Shown here one piece after another: positions 32,894-42,044 of a DNA stretch of 64,000 bases. Within the stretch, counting starts at the first letter, position 1. Each line of letters begins with the position of its first letter. The DNA lies in NCBI GenBank assembly GCA_934090685.1, contig CAKOJN010000003.1, positions 106,126-170,125 of the forward strand. The letters are read 5' to 3'. Source of the DNA: an uncultured Bacilli bacterium. GTDB taxonomy: Bacteria; Bacillota_I; Bacilli_A; RF39; UBA660. Under the pieces are notes generated by a model. That model worked only from the letters and a program-made list of their open reading frames with translations, had not been told where the DNA came from and did not search any database. A program made the translations under genes and the position numbers.

Positions 32894-34696
32894 ATGTGTG
32901 GAATAATAGGTTATGTTGGGAAAAAGAATATAGGTAATGTAATAATACATGGGCTTGAGGCTGTAGAATACCGTGGTTATGATTCTGCTGGTATTAGTGT
33001 GCTTGATAATAATAAGATAAGAACAGTTAAATCTGTTGGTAAAATTGAGAATTTAAAAAAGAAATTAAAAAAAGTTGATTTAAATAATTCTGTGTGTGGA
33101 ATAGGTCATACTAGATGGGCAACTCATGGTGAGGTTAGTGAATTGAACGCTCATCCACAAGTTGTTAACAGAGTAAGTGTTGTACATAATGGAATAATTG
33201 AAAACTATAAAGAGATAGAAAGAGAACTTAAGGATAAATATACTTTCAAATCAGAAACTGATAGTGAAAGGGTTGCTGCGTTAATAGATTCATTTTATGA
33301 TGGAAGTAATCAAGTTGAAGCGATTGATAAAGCAATTCATAAATTAACAGGAAGTTATGCGATTGGTGTAATATTTGAAGGGGTTCCTAAAATATATGGT
33401 GTTAGAAAAGATGCGCCATTAATACTAGGCATAGGTTCTAAGGAACATTTTATAGCTAGTGATATAAGTGCGATAATAGATTATACAAATAAATATATAT
33501 ATTTAGATGATAATGAAATAGTTGAAGCTGATAAAGACTTTAATATTTATTATGATGGAATAATAATCAATAAAAAGATTGAGACTGCTAAGTGGGATAT
33601 AGAAACAGCTAATAAAAATGGTTATGATCATTATATGCTTAAAGAGATTAATGAACAAGAAGAACTTTCTAAGAAATTATATTCAAAGTATATTCCTAAT
33701 GATAAATTTTCTGATTTAGTTATTGATTTAACTAAATATAAAAGAATAGATTTTGTAGCATGTGGTAGTGCTTATAATGCATCCTTGATTGCTAAGTATT
33801 TTGCTGATAAATATTGTTCATCAAAAGATTTTTATGTTAATTGTTATGCAGCTAGTGAGTATAGATATACTAATCATTATTTTGATAAAGATGTTTTAGT
33901 TGTATTAATTTCTCAAAGTGGTGAAACTGCTGATACTCTTGCTGTGCTTAGAATGTGTAATAGTAAAGATATAGATACACTAGCTATAGTAAACGTAGTG
34001 TCTTCTACAATAGCAAGAGAAGCAAAGTTTGTAATGCCTATGCTTGCTGGTCCTGAGATATGTGTTGCGACTACTAAAGGATATTTCTCTCAAAGTTATT
34101 TATGTAGTTTGCTTATGCTTAAATATATGTATTCTAAAAGAATAATTAAGAAAGATGAAGTTCTTAAAATATTTGAAGAATTTAAGAAGTTGCCTCAATT
34201 AATTAAAAAAGTTATAGAGAATCCTAATTATAAAACTATAGCAAAGGCAATATATAAATCTGATGATATATATTACATAGGTCGTGGTATAGATATATAT
34301 AGTTGTTATGAAGCAAGTTTAAAGTTAAAAGAAATATCATATATACATAGTGAGTGTTTTGCTGCTGGTGAACTTAAGCATGGTCCGATAGCATTATTAT
34401 CAAAAAATACTCCAGTGATAGCACTTATGACAGAATTTTCAGTATATGAAAAGACTTTAAGCAATGTTCTTGAAGCGAAAAGTCGTAAAGCAAAAATCAT
34501 TATCATAAGAAAAGAATCTATAAATATCGATAAAAATGTTGCTGATTATGAAATAGTAATTCCTTTAACTAGTGAATATGTTCAAAATTTACTTCTTATG
34601 GTATCATGTCAATTACTTGCATATGAAGTTGCTAAGCTAAGAAAATGTGATATTGATAAACCAAGAAATCTTGCTAAATCTGTAACTGTTGAATAA
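32894..34696 (+). CDS. glmS: glutamine-fructose-6-phosphate aminotransferase
   Basis: A 600-residue enzyme making glucosamine 6-phosphate from fructose 6-phosphate and glutamine, the entry to UDP-GlcNAc and peptidoglycan. The glutaminase domain begins MCGIIGYVG with the nucleophile Cys2, then HTRWATHG. Two SIS sugar-phosphate isomerase domains follow (VVLISQSGETADTLA; IYYIGRGIDIYSCYEASLKLKE). It ends LAKSVTVE as usual. AAAGGAG lies 8 bases before ATG. The 10-base gap from the previous gene leaves no room for a glmS ribozyme. Confidence 0.97.
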   Translation: MCGIIGYVGKKNIGNVIIHGLEAVEYRGYDSAGISVLDNNKIRTVKSVGKIENLKKKLKKVDLNNSVCGIGHTRWATHGEVSELNAHPQVVNRVSVVHNGIIENYKEIERELKDKYTFKSETDSERVAALIDSFYDGSNQVEAIDKAIHKLTGSYAIGVIFEGVPKIYGVRKDAPLILGIGSKEHFIASDISAIIDYTNKYIYLDDNEIVEADKDFNIYYDGIIINKKIETAKWDIETANKNGYDHYMLKEINEQEELSKKLYSKYIPNDKFSDLVIDLTKYKRIDFVACGSAYNASLIAKYFADKYCSSKDFYVNCYAASEYRYTNHYFDKDVLVVLISQSGETADTLAVLRMCNSKDIDTLAIVNVVSSTIAREAKFVMPMLAGPEICVATTKGYFSQSYLCSLLMLKYMYSKRIIKKDEVLKIFEEFKKLPQLIKKVIENPNYKTIAKAIYKSDDIYYIGRGIDIYSCYEASLKLKEISYIHSECFAAGELKHGPIALLSKNTPVIALMTEFSVYEKTLSNVLEAKSRKAKIIIIRKESINIDKNVADYEIVIPLTSEYVQNLLLMVSCQLLAYEVAKLRKCDIDKPRNLAKSVTVE

Positions 34697-34717
34697 AGTG
34701 TAAAGTTTTAAAATATA

Positions 34718-34772
34718 TATAATATTTTATGGAAAAGAAACTCTTATTATTATATAATTATAATAGGAGTTT
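34718..34772 (+). promoter_or_regulatory. promoter and ribosome-site-masking hairpin before the CotH gene
   Basis: TATAAT at 34718-34723 gives a transcript starting near 34730. Bases 34738-34750 (AAACTCTTATTAT) pair with 34760-34772 (ATAATAGGAGTTT) over 13 bp with one G-U pair and a 9-base loop. The Shine-Dalgarno AGGAG (34765-34769) lies wholly in the stem, so the folded leader should block translation. TTTTATT after the stem means it could also act as a weak terminator for glmS. Confidence 0.6.
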
Positions 34773-34776
34773 TATT

Positions 34777-37689
34777 ATGAAATTTAATATTAGGAAATTT
34801 AAAAATAATATATTATTTTTTGTAATTAGTGGGCTTTTATTAGTCATTTTTATACTGCTTGGTTTATTTAAAGATAAAAGTAGTAATTCTCTTGAAAAGA
34901 AAGAACTTGATGATAAAGAAACGTCTATTAAATCTCTTGTTATTAATGAAATAATGACTGGAAATAATGGAACAATAGCTTCTTCTGATGGTGGTATATA
35001 TGACTATTTAGAATTATATAATGGTAGTGATAAAGATATTGAACTTAAAGATTATGGTCTTGGAGATGAAAATAATAAAGTTAAATGGGTATTTCCTAAA
35101 ACAACTATCAAGGCAAAATCATACTTAGTTATATTCTTAAGTGGTAAGAAATTAGATGGTTTAAACGCATCATTTAAACTTAAATCTAGTGGTGGTGAAG
35201 TAGTTTCATTATTCAGACCAAATGGTAAAGTGATAGATGCGGTTGAGACGGTTTCTCTTGATTCTGGAAATGTAATGGCAAGAGATGATAAAGGTTCTTG
35301 GGTAATAGAAAGTCCAACACCTGGTTTTGCTAATAACATAAAAGGACATGAAGAATTTCTTAAATCGTTAATGGCAGAAGGGGAATCTGATTTAAAAATA
35401 AATGAGATACTTGCTAGTAACAAAGGAAACTTTAAAAATAAAAATGGTGAATATAGTGGATATATTGAAATAATAAATGTGTCAGATAAAAGCATTAATT
35501 TAGAAAATTATAGTTTATCAAATGATGCTGATTGTAGTTTTAAATGGCAATTTCCAAATAAGGTTATAACTCCTGGCGAAACATTAGTTGTTTATACTAG
35601 TGGTACTAGTAGCAAAAAAAGTGAATTAAGTACTGGATTTAAATTAAAGAGTAAGAATGGTTATGCAGTTCTTTCAAATAACAAAGGTAAAGTAATTGAT
35701 AGAGTAGAATATAAAAATTTAGGTAATGGTATGGCATACGTTAAAACAAAGAGTGGTTTTGTACAAAGTTCTAGTATTACGCCAGGATATCCTAATACAG
35801 TTGATGGTCAAATGAAATTTCAAAGTGAATATATTAAAACACCAAAAGATTTAATTATAAATGAGGCAATGAATTCTAATTATGAATATTTACCTCAAAA
35901 CGGTGGCAATTATTATGATTGGATAGAACTATACAACAACAGTAATAAAACTATTAAATTAAGTGATTATTGTTTAACTACAAGTACTAATTCAATTTGT
36001 GAATTTAAATTACCTAAAGTTGAACTAAAAAAAGGTGAATTCTATATAGTAATGGCATCTGGGGAAACAAATCTTAGTAATGATTCTTATGTACATGCTC
36101 CGTTTAAATTATCAAGTGTAGAAGGTTTATACTTAACTAAGAGTGGAGAAGTAATTGACACACTATTTATGTCAGAAGTGCCTTTAGGATATTCAATTGG
36201 TAAAAGTGATGACGGTATATATTATTTTAGTAAGCCAACACCAAAAGCAAAAAATTCAAATGGTACGATGAGCATATCATATTTACCAACCGCTAATAAA
36301 AAAAGTGGTGTATATAATAATACAGATTCTATTGAGGTTGCATTAACTGGTGGAGATAAAATCTATTACACATTAGATGGTTCAGTTCCAACAACTTCTT
36401 CAAAAGTATACAGTAGTCCTCTAACTATAAAGAAGACTACTGTTTTAAGAGTTATGAGTAAAGATGATGGAAAACTTAAAAGTGATACTAATACATATTC
36501 ATACATAATGAATGAAAATCATAATATAAATGTAATGTCAATTTCTATTAATAAAAAAGCACTATCAAATGTTAATACCCATACAGCTTTAAATAGTAGT
36601 GTAATTGAGCCTTGCTTTGTTGAGTACTTTGATTCTGAGGGTACTGGATTTTCTATTGGTGCTGGGTTAAAACTTTTCGGTGGTTCGACTAGAAGTTATA
36701 AGAAAAAGAGTTATGAAATTAAATTTAAGAAACAATATGGAGAAGGTAGTTTAAAATATAAGGTATTTGATACAGTAGATAGTTCTGTATTTGATTCATT
36801 GGTATTAAGAACCGGTAGTCAAGATGAATTTGAATGGTCTAAAAAGACATTGATTAGGGATATAGTTGCGACATCTTTAGTTGGTGAATATACTGATGTT
36901 GATGTTCAAGCATATAAACCTGTTGCTTTATATTTGAATGGTGAATACTGGGGATTATATTTTATAAGAGAAAAAGTTGATGAATCATTTATATCTAATC
37001 ATTATAATGTTAAAGCTACAAAGGAAAACACTGATTTATTAAGAATAGATGGGGAAGTTAAAATAGGTACTAATACTAAATATAATAAAATGGTTAGTTT
37101 TACTAATAGTAATCCTCTTAGTGATGTGAAAAATTATAATAAAATCAAAGATCAAATGGATATAGTGGGTTATTGTGATTTTTGGATTTCTGAAATATGG
37201 CCATCTAACTACGATATAGTAAACATGAGATATTTTTCTAATCCATTAGTTGATTCTGGAAAATGGAAATTTATATATTATGATTTAGACTCTGCATTTT
37301 ATAATGTGGACGTTAATTATTATAAGTATTATACTACAGCCTCTGGTATTGGCTATGGAAATTTTCCAACGACTCTTCTTAGAAACTTATTAAAGAGTAG
37401 TGAATTTAAGAAGACTTTTGTTGAAAGACTTTCATATAATCTTAAAAATACATGGAATAGTGATAACGTTATAAAGAAAATAGATTCAGTAATTGATGAG
37501 ATTGGTGAGGATGAAATCAAAAGAAATCTTAAAAGATGGAATGTAGCATCTTATGATGAATGGAAAAGTAATGTTAATTTTATGAAAGATTTTGCTCGTA
37601 AGAGAAATAAATATATGGTAAATCAAGCTAAATCATTTTTTGGACTTTCTGCGAGTGATGTGAACAAATATTTTGGTGATGTTAAATGA
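34777..37689 (+). CDS. CotH kinase family protein with lamin-tail domains
   Basis: ATG 34777, 7 bases after AGGAG, gives 970 residues. Order: one membrane anchor (~11-31); three lamin tail domains (~55-185, ~205-345, ~355-495), each with I-N-E-I/A-M-x-x-N, YLELYN/YIEIIN/WIELYN and W-x-F-P; a chitobiase/FN3-like domain (~515-580, YYTLDGSVPTTSSKVYSSPL); and a C-terminal CotH domain (~590-930) with KSYEIKFKKQYG, LVLRTGSQDEF, LYLNGEYWGLYFIREKVDE and IYYDLDSAF. CotH proteins are atypical protein kinases; in Bacillus CotH phosphorylates spore coat proteins. Here the enzyme is on the outside of the membrane, joined to adhesion-like domains. Confidence 0.88.
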   Translation: MKFNIRKFKNNILFFVISGLLLVIFILLGLFKDKSSNSLEKKELDDKETSIKSLVINEIMTGNNGTIASSDGGIYDYLELYNGSDKDIELKDYGLGDENNKVKWVFPKTTIKAKSYLVIFLSGKKLDGLNASFKLKSSGGEVVSLFRPNGKVIDAVETVSLDSGNVMARDDKGSWVIESPTPGFANNIKGHEEFLKSLMAEGESDLKINEILASNKGNFKNKNGEYSGYIEIINVSDKSINLENYSLSNDADCSFKWQFPNKVITPGETLVVYTSGTSSKKSELSTGFKLKSKNGYAVLSNNKGKVIDRVEYKNLGNGMAYVKTKSGFVQSSSITPGYPNTVDGQMKFQSEYIKTPKDLIINEAMNSNYEYLPQNGGNYYDWIELYNNSNKTIKLSDYCLTTSTNSICEFKLPKVELKKGEFYIVMASGETNLSNDSYVHAPFKLSSVEGLYLTKSGEVIDTLFMSEVPLGYSIGKSDDGIYYFSKPTPKAKNSNGTMSISYLPTANKKSGVYNNTDSIEVALTGGDKIYYTLDGSVPTTSSKVYSSPLTIKKTTVLRVMSKDDGKLKSDTNTYSYIMNENHNINVMSISINKKALSNVNTHTALNSSVIEPCFVEYFDSEGTGFSIGAGLKLFGGSTRSYKKKSYEIKFKKQYGEGSLKYKVFDTVDSSVFDSLVLRTGSQDEFEWSKKTLIRDIVATSLVGEYTDVDVQAYKPVALYLNGEYWGLYFIREKVDESFISNHYNVKATKENTDLLRIDGEVKIGTNTKYNKMVSFTNSNPLSDVKNYNKIKDQMDIVGYCDFWISEIWPSNYDIVNMRYFSNPLVDSGKWKFIYYDLDSAFYNVDVNYYKYYTTASGIGYGNFPTTLLRNLLKSSEFKKTFVERLSYNLKNTWNSDNVIKKIDSVIDEIGEDEIKRNLKRWNVASYDEWKSNVNFMKDFARKRNKYMVNQAKSFFGLSASDVNKYFGDVK

Positions 37690-38369
37690 AAGAGTATAAA
37701 TATAGACATGAATTAAAATTTAAGATATCTAATGGATGTGCTGAGGTTTTAAAAAATCAATTATCATTAATATTAGATAAAGATAAGAATGCTTTATCTG
37801 ATGGTTCATATATTATTAAAAGTTTGTATTTTGATGATATTAATTCTAATTCTTATTATGAAAAACTTGATGGTGTTTTATATAGAAAAAAGTTTAGGAT
37901 TAGAACTTATAATGATGATGATAGTTTTATAAGACTTGAGAAAAAAATGAAACATAATAATTTAACTTCTAAGGAACAAATGTTGATTTCAAGAAGCATA
38001 TATAGTAAAATATTAAATGGTAAAATAAATGAGATTGAAAATCCTGATGGATTACTTGAGGAATTTCTAAATGATGTTAAATTAAAGGGATTACTTCCAT
38101 CTATTATAGTTGAGTATAATAGAGTTGCATTTATTTATCCGGTTAGTGAGGTTAGAATAACATTTGATTCTAATATTAAGAGTGGACTTTATAATTATGA
38201 TTTATTTGATGATAAGAGTCCAACATATAGAGTTATTGAAAATGATAAGCAAGTAATGGAAGTTAAATATAACGAAGTGTTGCCTCTTCATATCGCTAAC
38301 ATATTATGTACAATTCCATCTGTTCGTGAAGCAGTTAGCAAGTTTGCTATATGTAGAAGTATTAAATAA
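37686..38369 (+). CDS. VTC-domain protein, polyphosphate polymerase family
   Basis: A 227-residue VTC domain forming a beta-tunnel lined with basic residues: YRHELKFKI, SLYFDD, YRKKFRIRTYND, FIRLEKKMKHNNLTSKEQ, SIIVEYNRVAF, VRITFDSNI and VMEVKYNEVLP. All conserved strands of the CYTH/VTC fold are present. In yeast Vtc4 makes polyphosphate from ATP; bacterial VTC proteins are mostly untested. Overlap of 4 bases with the CotH gene and a 12-base gap to the DUF4956 gene mark a tight operon. Confidence 0.9.
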   Translation: MKEYKYRHELKFKISNGCAEVLKNQLSLILDKDKNALSDGSYIIKSLYFDDINSNSYYEKLDGVLYRKKFRIRTYNDDDSFIRLEKKMKHNNLTSKEQMLISRSIYSKILNGKINEIENPDGLLEEFLNDVKLKGLLPSIIVEYNRVAFIYPVSEVRITFDSNIKSGLYNYDLFDDKSPTYRVIENDKQVMEVKYNEVLPLHIANILCTIPSVREAVSKFAICRSIK

Positions 38370-38381
38370 GGAGTGAGTTAA

Positions 38382-39065
38382 ATGAGTGTAGTTGATACTA
38401 TTAAAAAATCAGTTTTAGAAAATTTTACAGGAACTATATCTGTAGGAAGTATAATGTTATCACTTTTGGTAGCATTTGTAATTGGACTATTTATAATATA
38501 TGTTTATAAAAAGACTTATACTGGGGTTGTTTATTCAAAAGCATTTTCACTATGTATATTAATGCTTTGTATGGTAACTTCAATTATTATAAGAACAATT
38601 AGTTCTAACATATCATTATCTTTAGGTATGGTTGGTGCTTTATCTATTGTAAGATTTAGAACTGCTGTTAAAGAACCTGTTGATACTGGATTTATGTTTT
38701 GGGGAATAGCGGCAGGTATCATGGCTGGCGCTGGATTATATATTCCTGCACTTGCAGCATCCTTGGGAATCGGTATTTTGTATTTTGCTAGTTATTTAAT
38801 GGGATTTAAAACTGCTAGTAGATATTTATTAGTTCTTAAGTATGAAGCTAGCGCTCATGCATCTGTTATGAGAAAATTAAAAAATATTAAGAAATTTAAA
38901 GTTAGAAGTAAATCTATTTTTGGTAATAAAGTTGAGTTATCATTAGAAGTAGATGTTAAAGATAAGAACGGTAATATTGAAACTAAAATGGTTGATCAAT
39001 TTAGTGATGTTGATGGACTTATTAATGCTAGTCTAATAGCATATCAAAATGATTTTGGAGATTAA
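38382..39065 (+). CDS. DUF4956 membrane protein
   Basis: A 227-residue protein with four membrane helices in the first ~150 residues, including the family motif SLGMVGALSIVRFRTAVKEPVDTGFMFWGIAAGIMAGAGLY, and a soluble C-terminal domain of about 75 residues (SVMRKLKNIKKFKVRSKSIF...). DUF4956 proteins regularly travel with VTC and CotH genes and may form the membrane partner of the polymerase. AAGGAGTGAG lies before ATG. Confidence 0.88.
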   Translation: MSVVDTIKKSVLENFTGTISVGSIMLSLLVAFVIGLFIIYVYKKTYTGVVYSKAFSLCILMLCMVTSIIIRTISSNISLSLGMVGALSIVRFRTAVKEPVDTGFMFWGIAAGIMAGAGLYIPALAASLGIGILYFASYLMGFKTASRYLLVLKYEASAHASVMRKLKNIKKFKVRSKSIFGNKVELSLEVDVKDKNGNIETKMVDQFSDVDGLINASLIAYQNDFGD

Positions 39066-39073
39066 GAAGTATA

Positions 39074-40441
39074 ATGGTTAAGACTAGAAGAAAACTTAAA
39101 ATTACACCTGTATTAGTAGCACTAAATATATTAGTGTTATTTGTTATTGTTATATTTTATTTAACTAGATTAATTATATATTATAATAAAGAGCATAATA
39201 CTGATGTTGAATCTAATTTAATAGTGGATAATATTATCAAAAAAAGAAGTTATACTGATATGGAAAATGGACTTATATATGATGATAAAACTAAGACATA
39301 TACATTTAAAGGTAAGGTTAATGATAATTATTTAGAATATTCAGGTATATTATTTAGAATTCTTTCTGTTGATGAAGATAATAAAATTAAAATTGTGTCT
39401 GATGAAAATTTAACTATTTTATATGGTGATTTAAAAAATGGTTTTACAAGTTCAAATATAAATGCTTGGTTAAATAAGTCAAATAATAAATATAGTGGTA
39501 CTTTCGAGAATAATTTATTTGATAGTGATAAATTATTAATAAATACAACAATGTGTGATGATAAAATTGATGATTTAACTAAAATAAAATGTGATAAAAA
39601 GAATGATCAGAATAAAATAGGAATTCTTTCATTAAATGATTATTATGTTTCTGGTGGTAAAGAGGGATTCCTAAATAATAGTGATACATATTTCTTAAAT
39701 ACACTTGATAGTAAAAACTTTAATTACTATGTAACTAATACAGGTGAGATTGCTCTTGATAATACAAATAAAAAGGCACTAGGAGTAAGGGCAGTAATGT
39801 CTATATCTGGTAGTAGTGAAATATTAAGTGGAGATGGAAGCAAAGAAAAACCATTCAAAATAGAAAATCATGAGATTAAAAAAATATCTGATGTTTATGT
39901 TGGTGACTTAATTAAATATTCTGATATGACTTTTAAAGTTATAGATAGAGAAGATGTAAAAGTTAAAGTTGTACAAAGTGATGTTGTTAAAGAAAATGGA
40001 AAGGTTGTGTCTAAGAAATTCGGTTCTGACAATACATATTCATTAAATAAAGATAATGTTGGATATTATTTAAATAATGTTTATTATAAAAAACTTAAAA
40101 ATAATAATTATATAGTTAAAAATAATTGGCCAGTTGGACAATTAAATACTGAAACACTTAGTTATTTAGATGCTTATAAGAATGTACTTACTACTAATAT
40201 TGGAATGCCTTCTCTTGGTGATATGTATATCAAAGAGGTTAAAAATATATTCTTATTAAGTAAGGGTATTGGTGACAATAAAATGATAGATGTTATTAGT
40301 CCTGAAGGAAGTTTCTTTGGCGATTTAGTGACTTCAACATATAATATAAGACCATGTTTATATTTAAATAGTAATCTTGATATAATATCTGGTGATGGTA
40401 GTGAAAAAAGTCCATTTGTTTTAGGAGTGAATAATGGCTAA
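39074..40441 (+). CDS. membrane-anchored surface protein with two DUF6273-like domains
   Basis: A 455-residue protein with one N-terminal membrane anchor (~12-35) and two related extracellular halves. The first ends LGVRAVMSISGSSEILSGDG and the second ends NIRPCLYLNSNLDIISGDG, both followed by S-x-x-x-P-F; this matches the C-terminal pattern of DUF6273-like domains found on surface proteins of Firmicutes. Each half also has an early W/Y-rich strand such as GILFRILSVDEDNKIKIVS. No catalytic motif is visible. It follows the DUF4956 gene by 8 bases and overlaps the next gene by 8, so it belongs to the CotH-VTC operon. Confidence 0.7.
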   Translation: MVKTRRKLKITPVLVALNILVLFVIVIFYLTRLIIYYNKEHNTDVESNLIVDNIIKKRSYTDMENGLIYDDKTKTYTFKGKVNDNYLEYSGILFRILSVDEDNKIKIVSDENLTILYGDLKNGFTSSNINAWLNKSNNKYSGTFENNLFDSDKLLINTTMCDDKIDDLTKIKCDKKNDQNKIGILSLNDYYVSGGKEGFLNNSDTYFLNTLDSKNFNYYVTNTGEIALDNTNKKALGVRAVMSISGSSEILSGDGSKEKPFKIENHEIKKISDVYVGDLIKYSDMTFKVIDREDVKVKVVQSDVVKENGKVVSKKFGSDNTYSLNKDNVGYYLNNVYYKKLKNNNYIVKNNWPVGQLNTETLSYLDAYKNVLTTNIGMPSLGDMYIKEVKNIFLLSKGIGDNKMIDVISPEGSFFGDLVTSTYNIRPCLYLNSNLDIISGDGSEKSPFVLGVNNG

Positions 40442-41495
40442 AAAGAGTAAAAGTAATAATTATAAAAGTAGTAAATTTAGTATTGCTTTAATAGTAGTAG
40501 ATGCGTTAGTTCTTGTCTGCTTCTTTTTGGCGTATGGTCCTTTTTCGTTCTTTAGGGATTATTTAGTTACTACAGCGATGACTACCATGAATCATAAGTA
40601 TTTTGCATATGTATTATATAGTGAAGAAATGGTTGAAAAAATTCTTGCTAATAATAGAATAATTGAATCTGATAGTCCTACTGATACTAGTAAAATAAAT
40701 ACTAAACCTGTTTTAGATACTGGTACGTATGAGAGTATTTATGAAGAACAGGTATTAAAAAGAGATAGTAATAATGATATATATAAACTTGTAAATATAA
40801 GTGGAAGTAAATGGAAGGGATATATGGTTGTTGTATATGATCCTTCTAGATTAAGACTTGTGTTTTCAAAACAATTTGGTAAACATGGAGAGTATTTGTC
40901 AACTATGGCAAAAAATAATAATGCGCTTGTTGCGATGAATGCTTCTGGTGTATTTGTAAAATATGGAAATAGAAATACTGGTACATCTATATTAGATGGT
41001 AAAGTAAAATATGTAGGCAAAAAGATAAATAAAGGTGGAGGATTAATAGGTTTTACTAAGGATAATGTTTTAATGCTTACTAAGAAAACTGCATCTGAAG
41101 CAATTAAAGATGGTATGGATAGAGCTGTTGAATTCGGTCCTTTCTTAATTGTAAATGGAAAAGAAAGCGAATTTAAAGGAAATGGCGGATGGGGAATCGC
41201 TAATAGAAGTGCGATTGGTCAAAGACAAGATGGTATAGTACTACTATTGTGTATAGATGGAAGAAGTAAAGATTCACTTGGAATATCTATGACTGAGTTA
41301 AAAGATATTTTTGTTAGATACAAGGCTTATAATGCCGCTAACCTAGATGGTGGAGGTAGTAGTGCAATGTATGCTAATGGTAAACTTGTTAATACACCAG
41401 TAGGATACGGATATTCTGGTGAAAGATATTTACCAAATGCATGGATGGTATTACCTGAAACTTATAAGGAGGTTAAAGATGGAAATACAAACTAA
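40434..41495 (+). CDS. phosphodiester glycosidase (NAGPA domain) membrane protein
   Basis: A 353-residue protein with one N-terminal membrane segment (~16-36) and an extracellular NAGPA domain: ALVAMNASGVFV, GTSILDGKVKY, FGPFLIVNGKES, NRSAIGQRQDGIVLLLCIDGRSKDSLGISMTELKDI and AYNAANLDGGGSSAMYANGKLVN. The N-L-D-G-G-G-S motif is the catalytic signature of the family that removes GlcNAc from phosphodiesters (human uncovering enzyme) and of bacterial exopolysaccharide or teichoic acid modifiers. As the last gene of the operon it suggests the system acts on phosphodiester-linked wall glycans. Confidence 0.88.
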   Translation: MAKKSKSNNYKSSKFSIALIVVDALVLVCFFLAYGPFSFFRDYLVTTAMTTMNHKYFAYVLYSEEMVEKILANNRIIESDSPTDTSKINTKPVLDTGTYESIYEEQVLKRDSNNDIYKLVNISGSKWKGYMVVVYDPSRLRLVFSKQFGKHGEYLSTMAKNNNALVAMNASGVFVKYGNRNTGTSILDGKVKYVGKKINKGGGLIGFTKDNVLMLTKKTASEAIKDGMDRAVEFGPFLIVNGKESEFKGNGGWGIANRSAIGQRQDGIVLLLCIDGRSKDSLGISMTELKDIFVRYKAYNAANLDGGGSSAMYANGKLVNTPVGYGYSGERYLPNAWMVLPETYKEVKDGNTN

Positions 41496-42042
41496 AAATC
41501 CTAAAATATTTATTATAGGTGGTAAAGCTAAGCACGGAAAAGATACTTTTTCTGCATATTTAAAAGAAGTTTATGAGAATCATAATAAGAAAGTGATAGT
41601 GACACAACTTGCTAAATATATTAAATATTATGCTCGTGAAATGACAGGATGGGATTTAAGCGAAGAGACAAAACCAAGAGAATTTTTGCAACAACTTGGG
41701 ACTAATGTAATTAGACAGCAACTTAAAAAAGATGATTTGTTTATTAATAGAATGATTGATGATATAGAAATATTTTCTTATTTCTATGATGCGATTATAA
41801 TTAGTGATGTTAGACTTAAAAAAGAAATAAATGATCTTAAAAAAGCTTATCCAAATTTAATAGTAATACATATAAATAGACCTGATTTTGATAATGGACT
41901 TACAGAAGAGCAAAAGAAGCATCCGACTGAAATAGATTTAGATGATTTTAATGAATTTGATATTGAAATTGAAAATACAACTTTAGAAAAACTTAAAGAT
42001 ACTGCTTTGTCTATATATAATAAGTTTGAAAGAGGGGAATAA
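41479..42042 (+). CDS. P-loop (deoxy)nucleoside monophosphate kinase-like protein
   Basis: ATG 41479, 8 bases after AAGGAGG, gives 187 residues; it overlaps the glycosidase gene by 17 bases. Walker A is GGKAKHGKDTFSAYL (G-x-x-x-x-G-K-D/T), as in dNMP kinases of the phage T4/AAA_23 kind, which have D after GK. A later IIISDVRLKKEINDLKKAYP and IHINRPD strand, and HPTEIDLDDF, match the same family. Substrate unknown. It may be translated with pgk, which starts 2 bases after its stop. Confidence 0.75.
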   Translation: MEIQTKNPKIFIIGGKAKHGKDTFSAYLKEVYENHNKKVIVTQLAKYIKYYAREMTGWDLSEETKPREFLQQLGTNVIRQQLKKDDLFINRMIDDIEIFSYFYDAIIISDVRLKKEINDLKKAYPNLIVIHINRPDFDNGLTEEQKKHPTEIDLDDFNEFDIEIENTTLEKLKDTALSIYNKFERGE

Positions 42043-42044
42043 TA

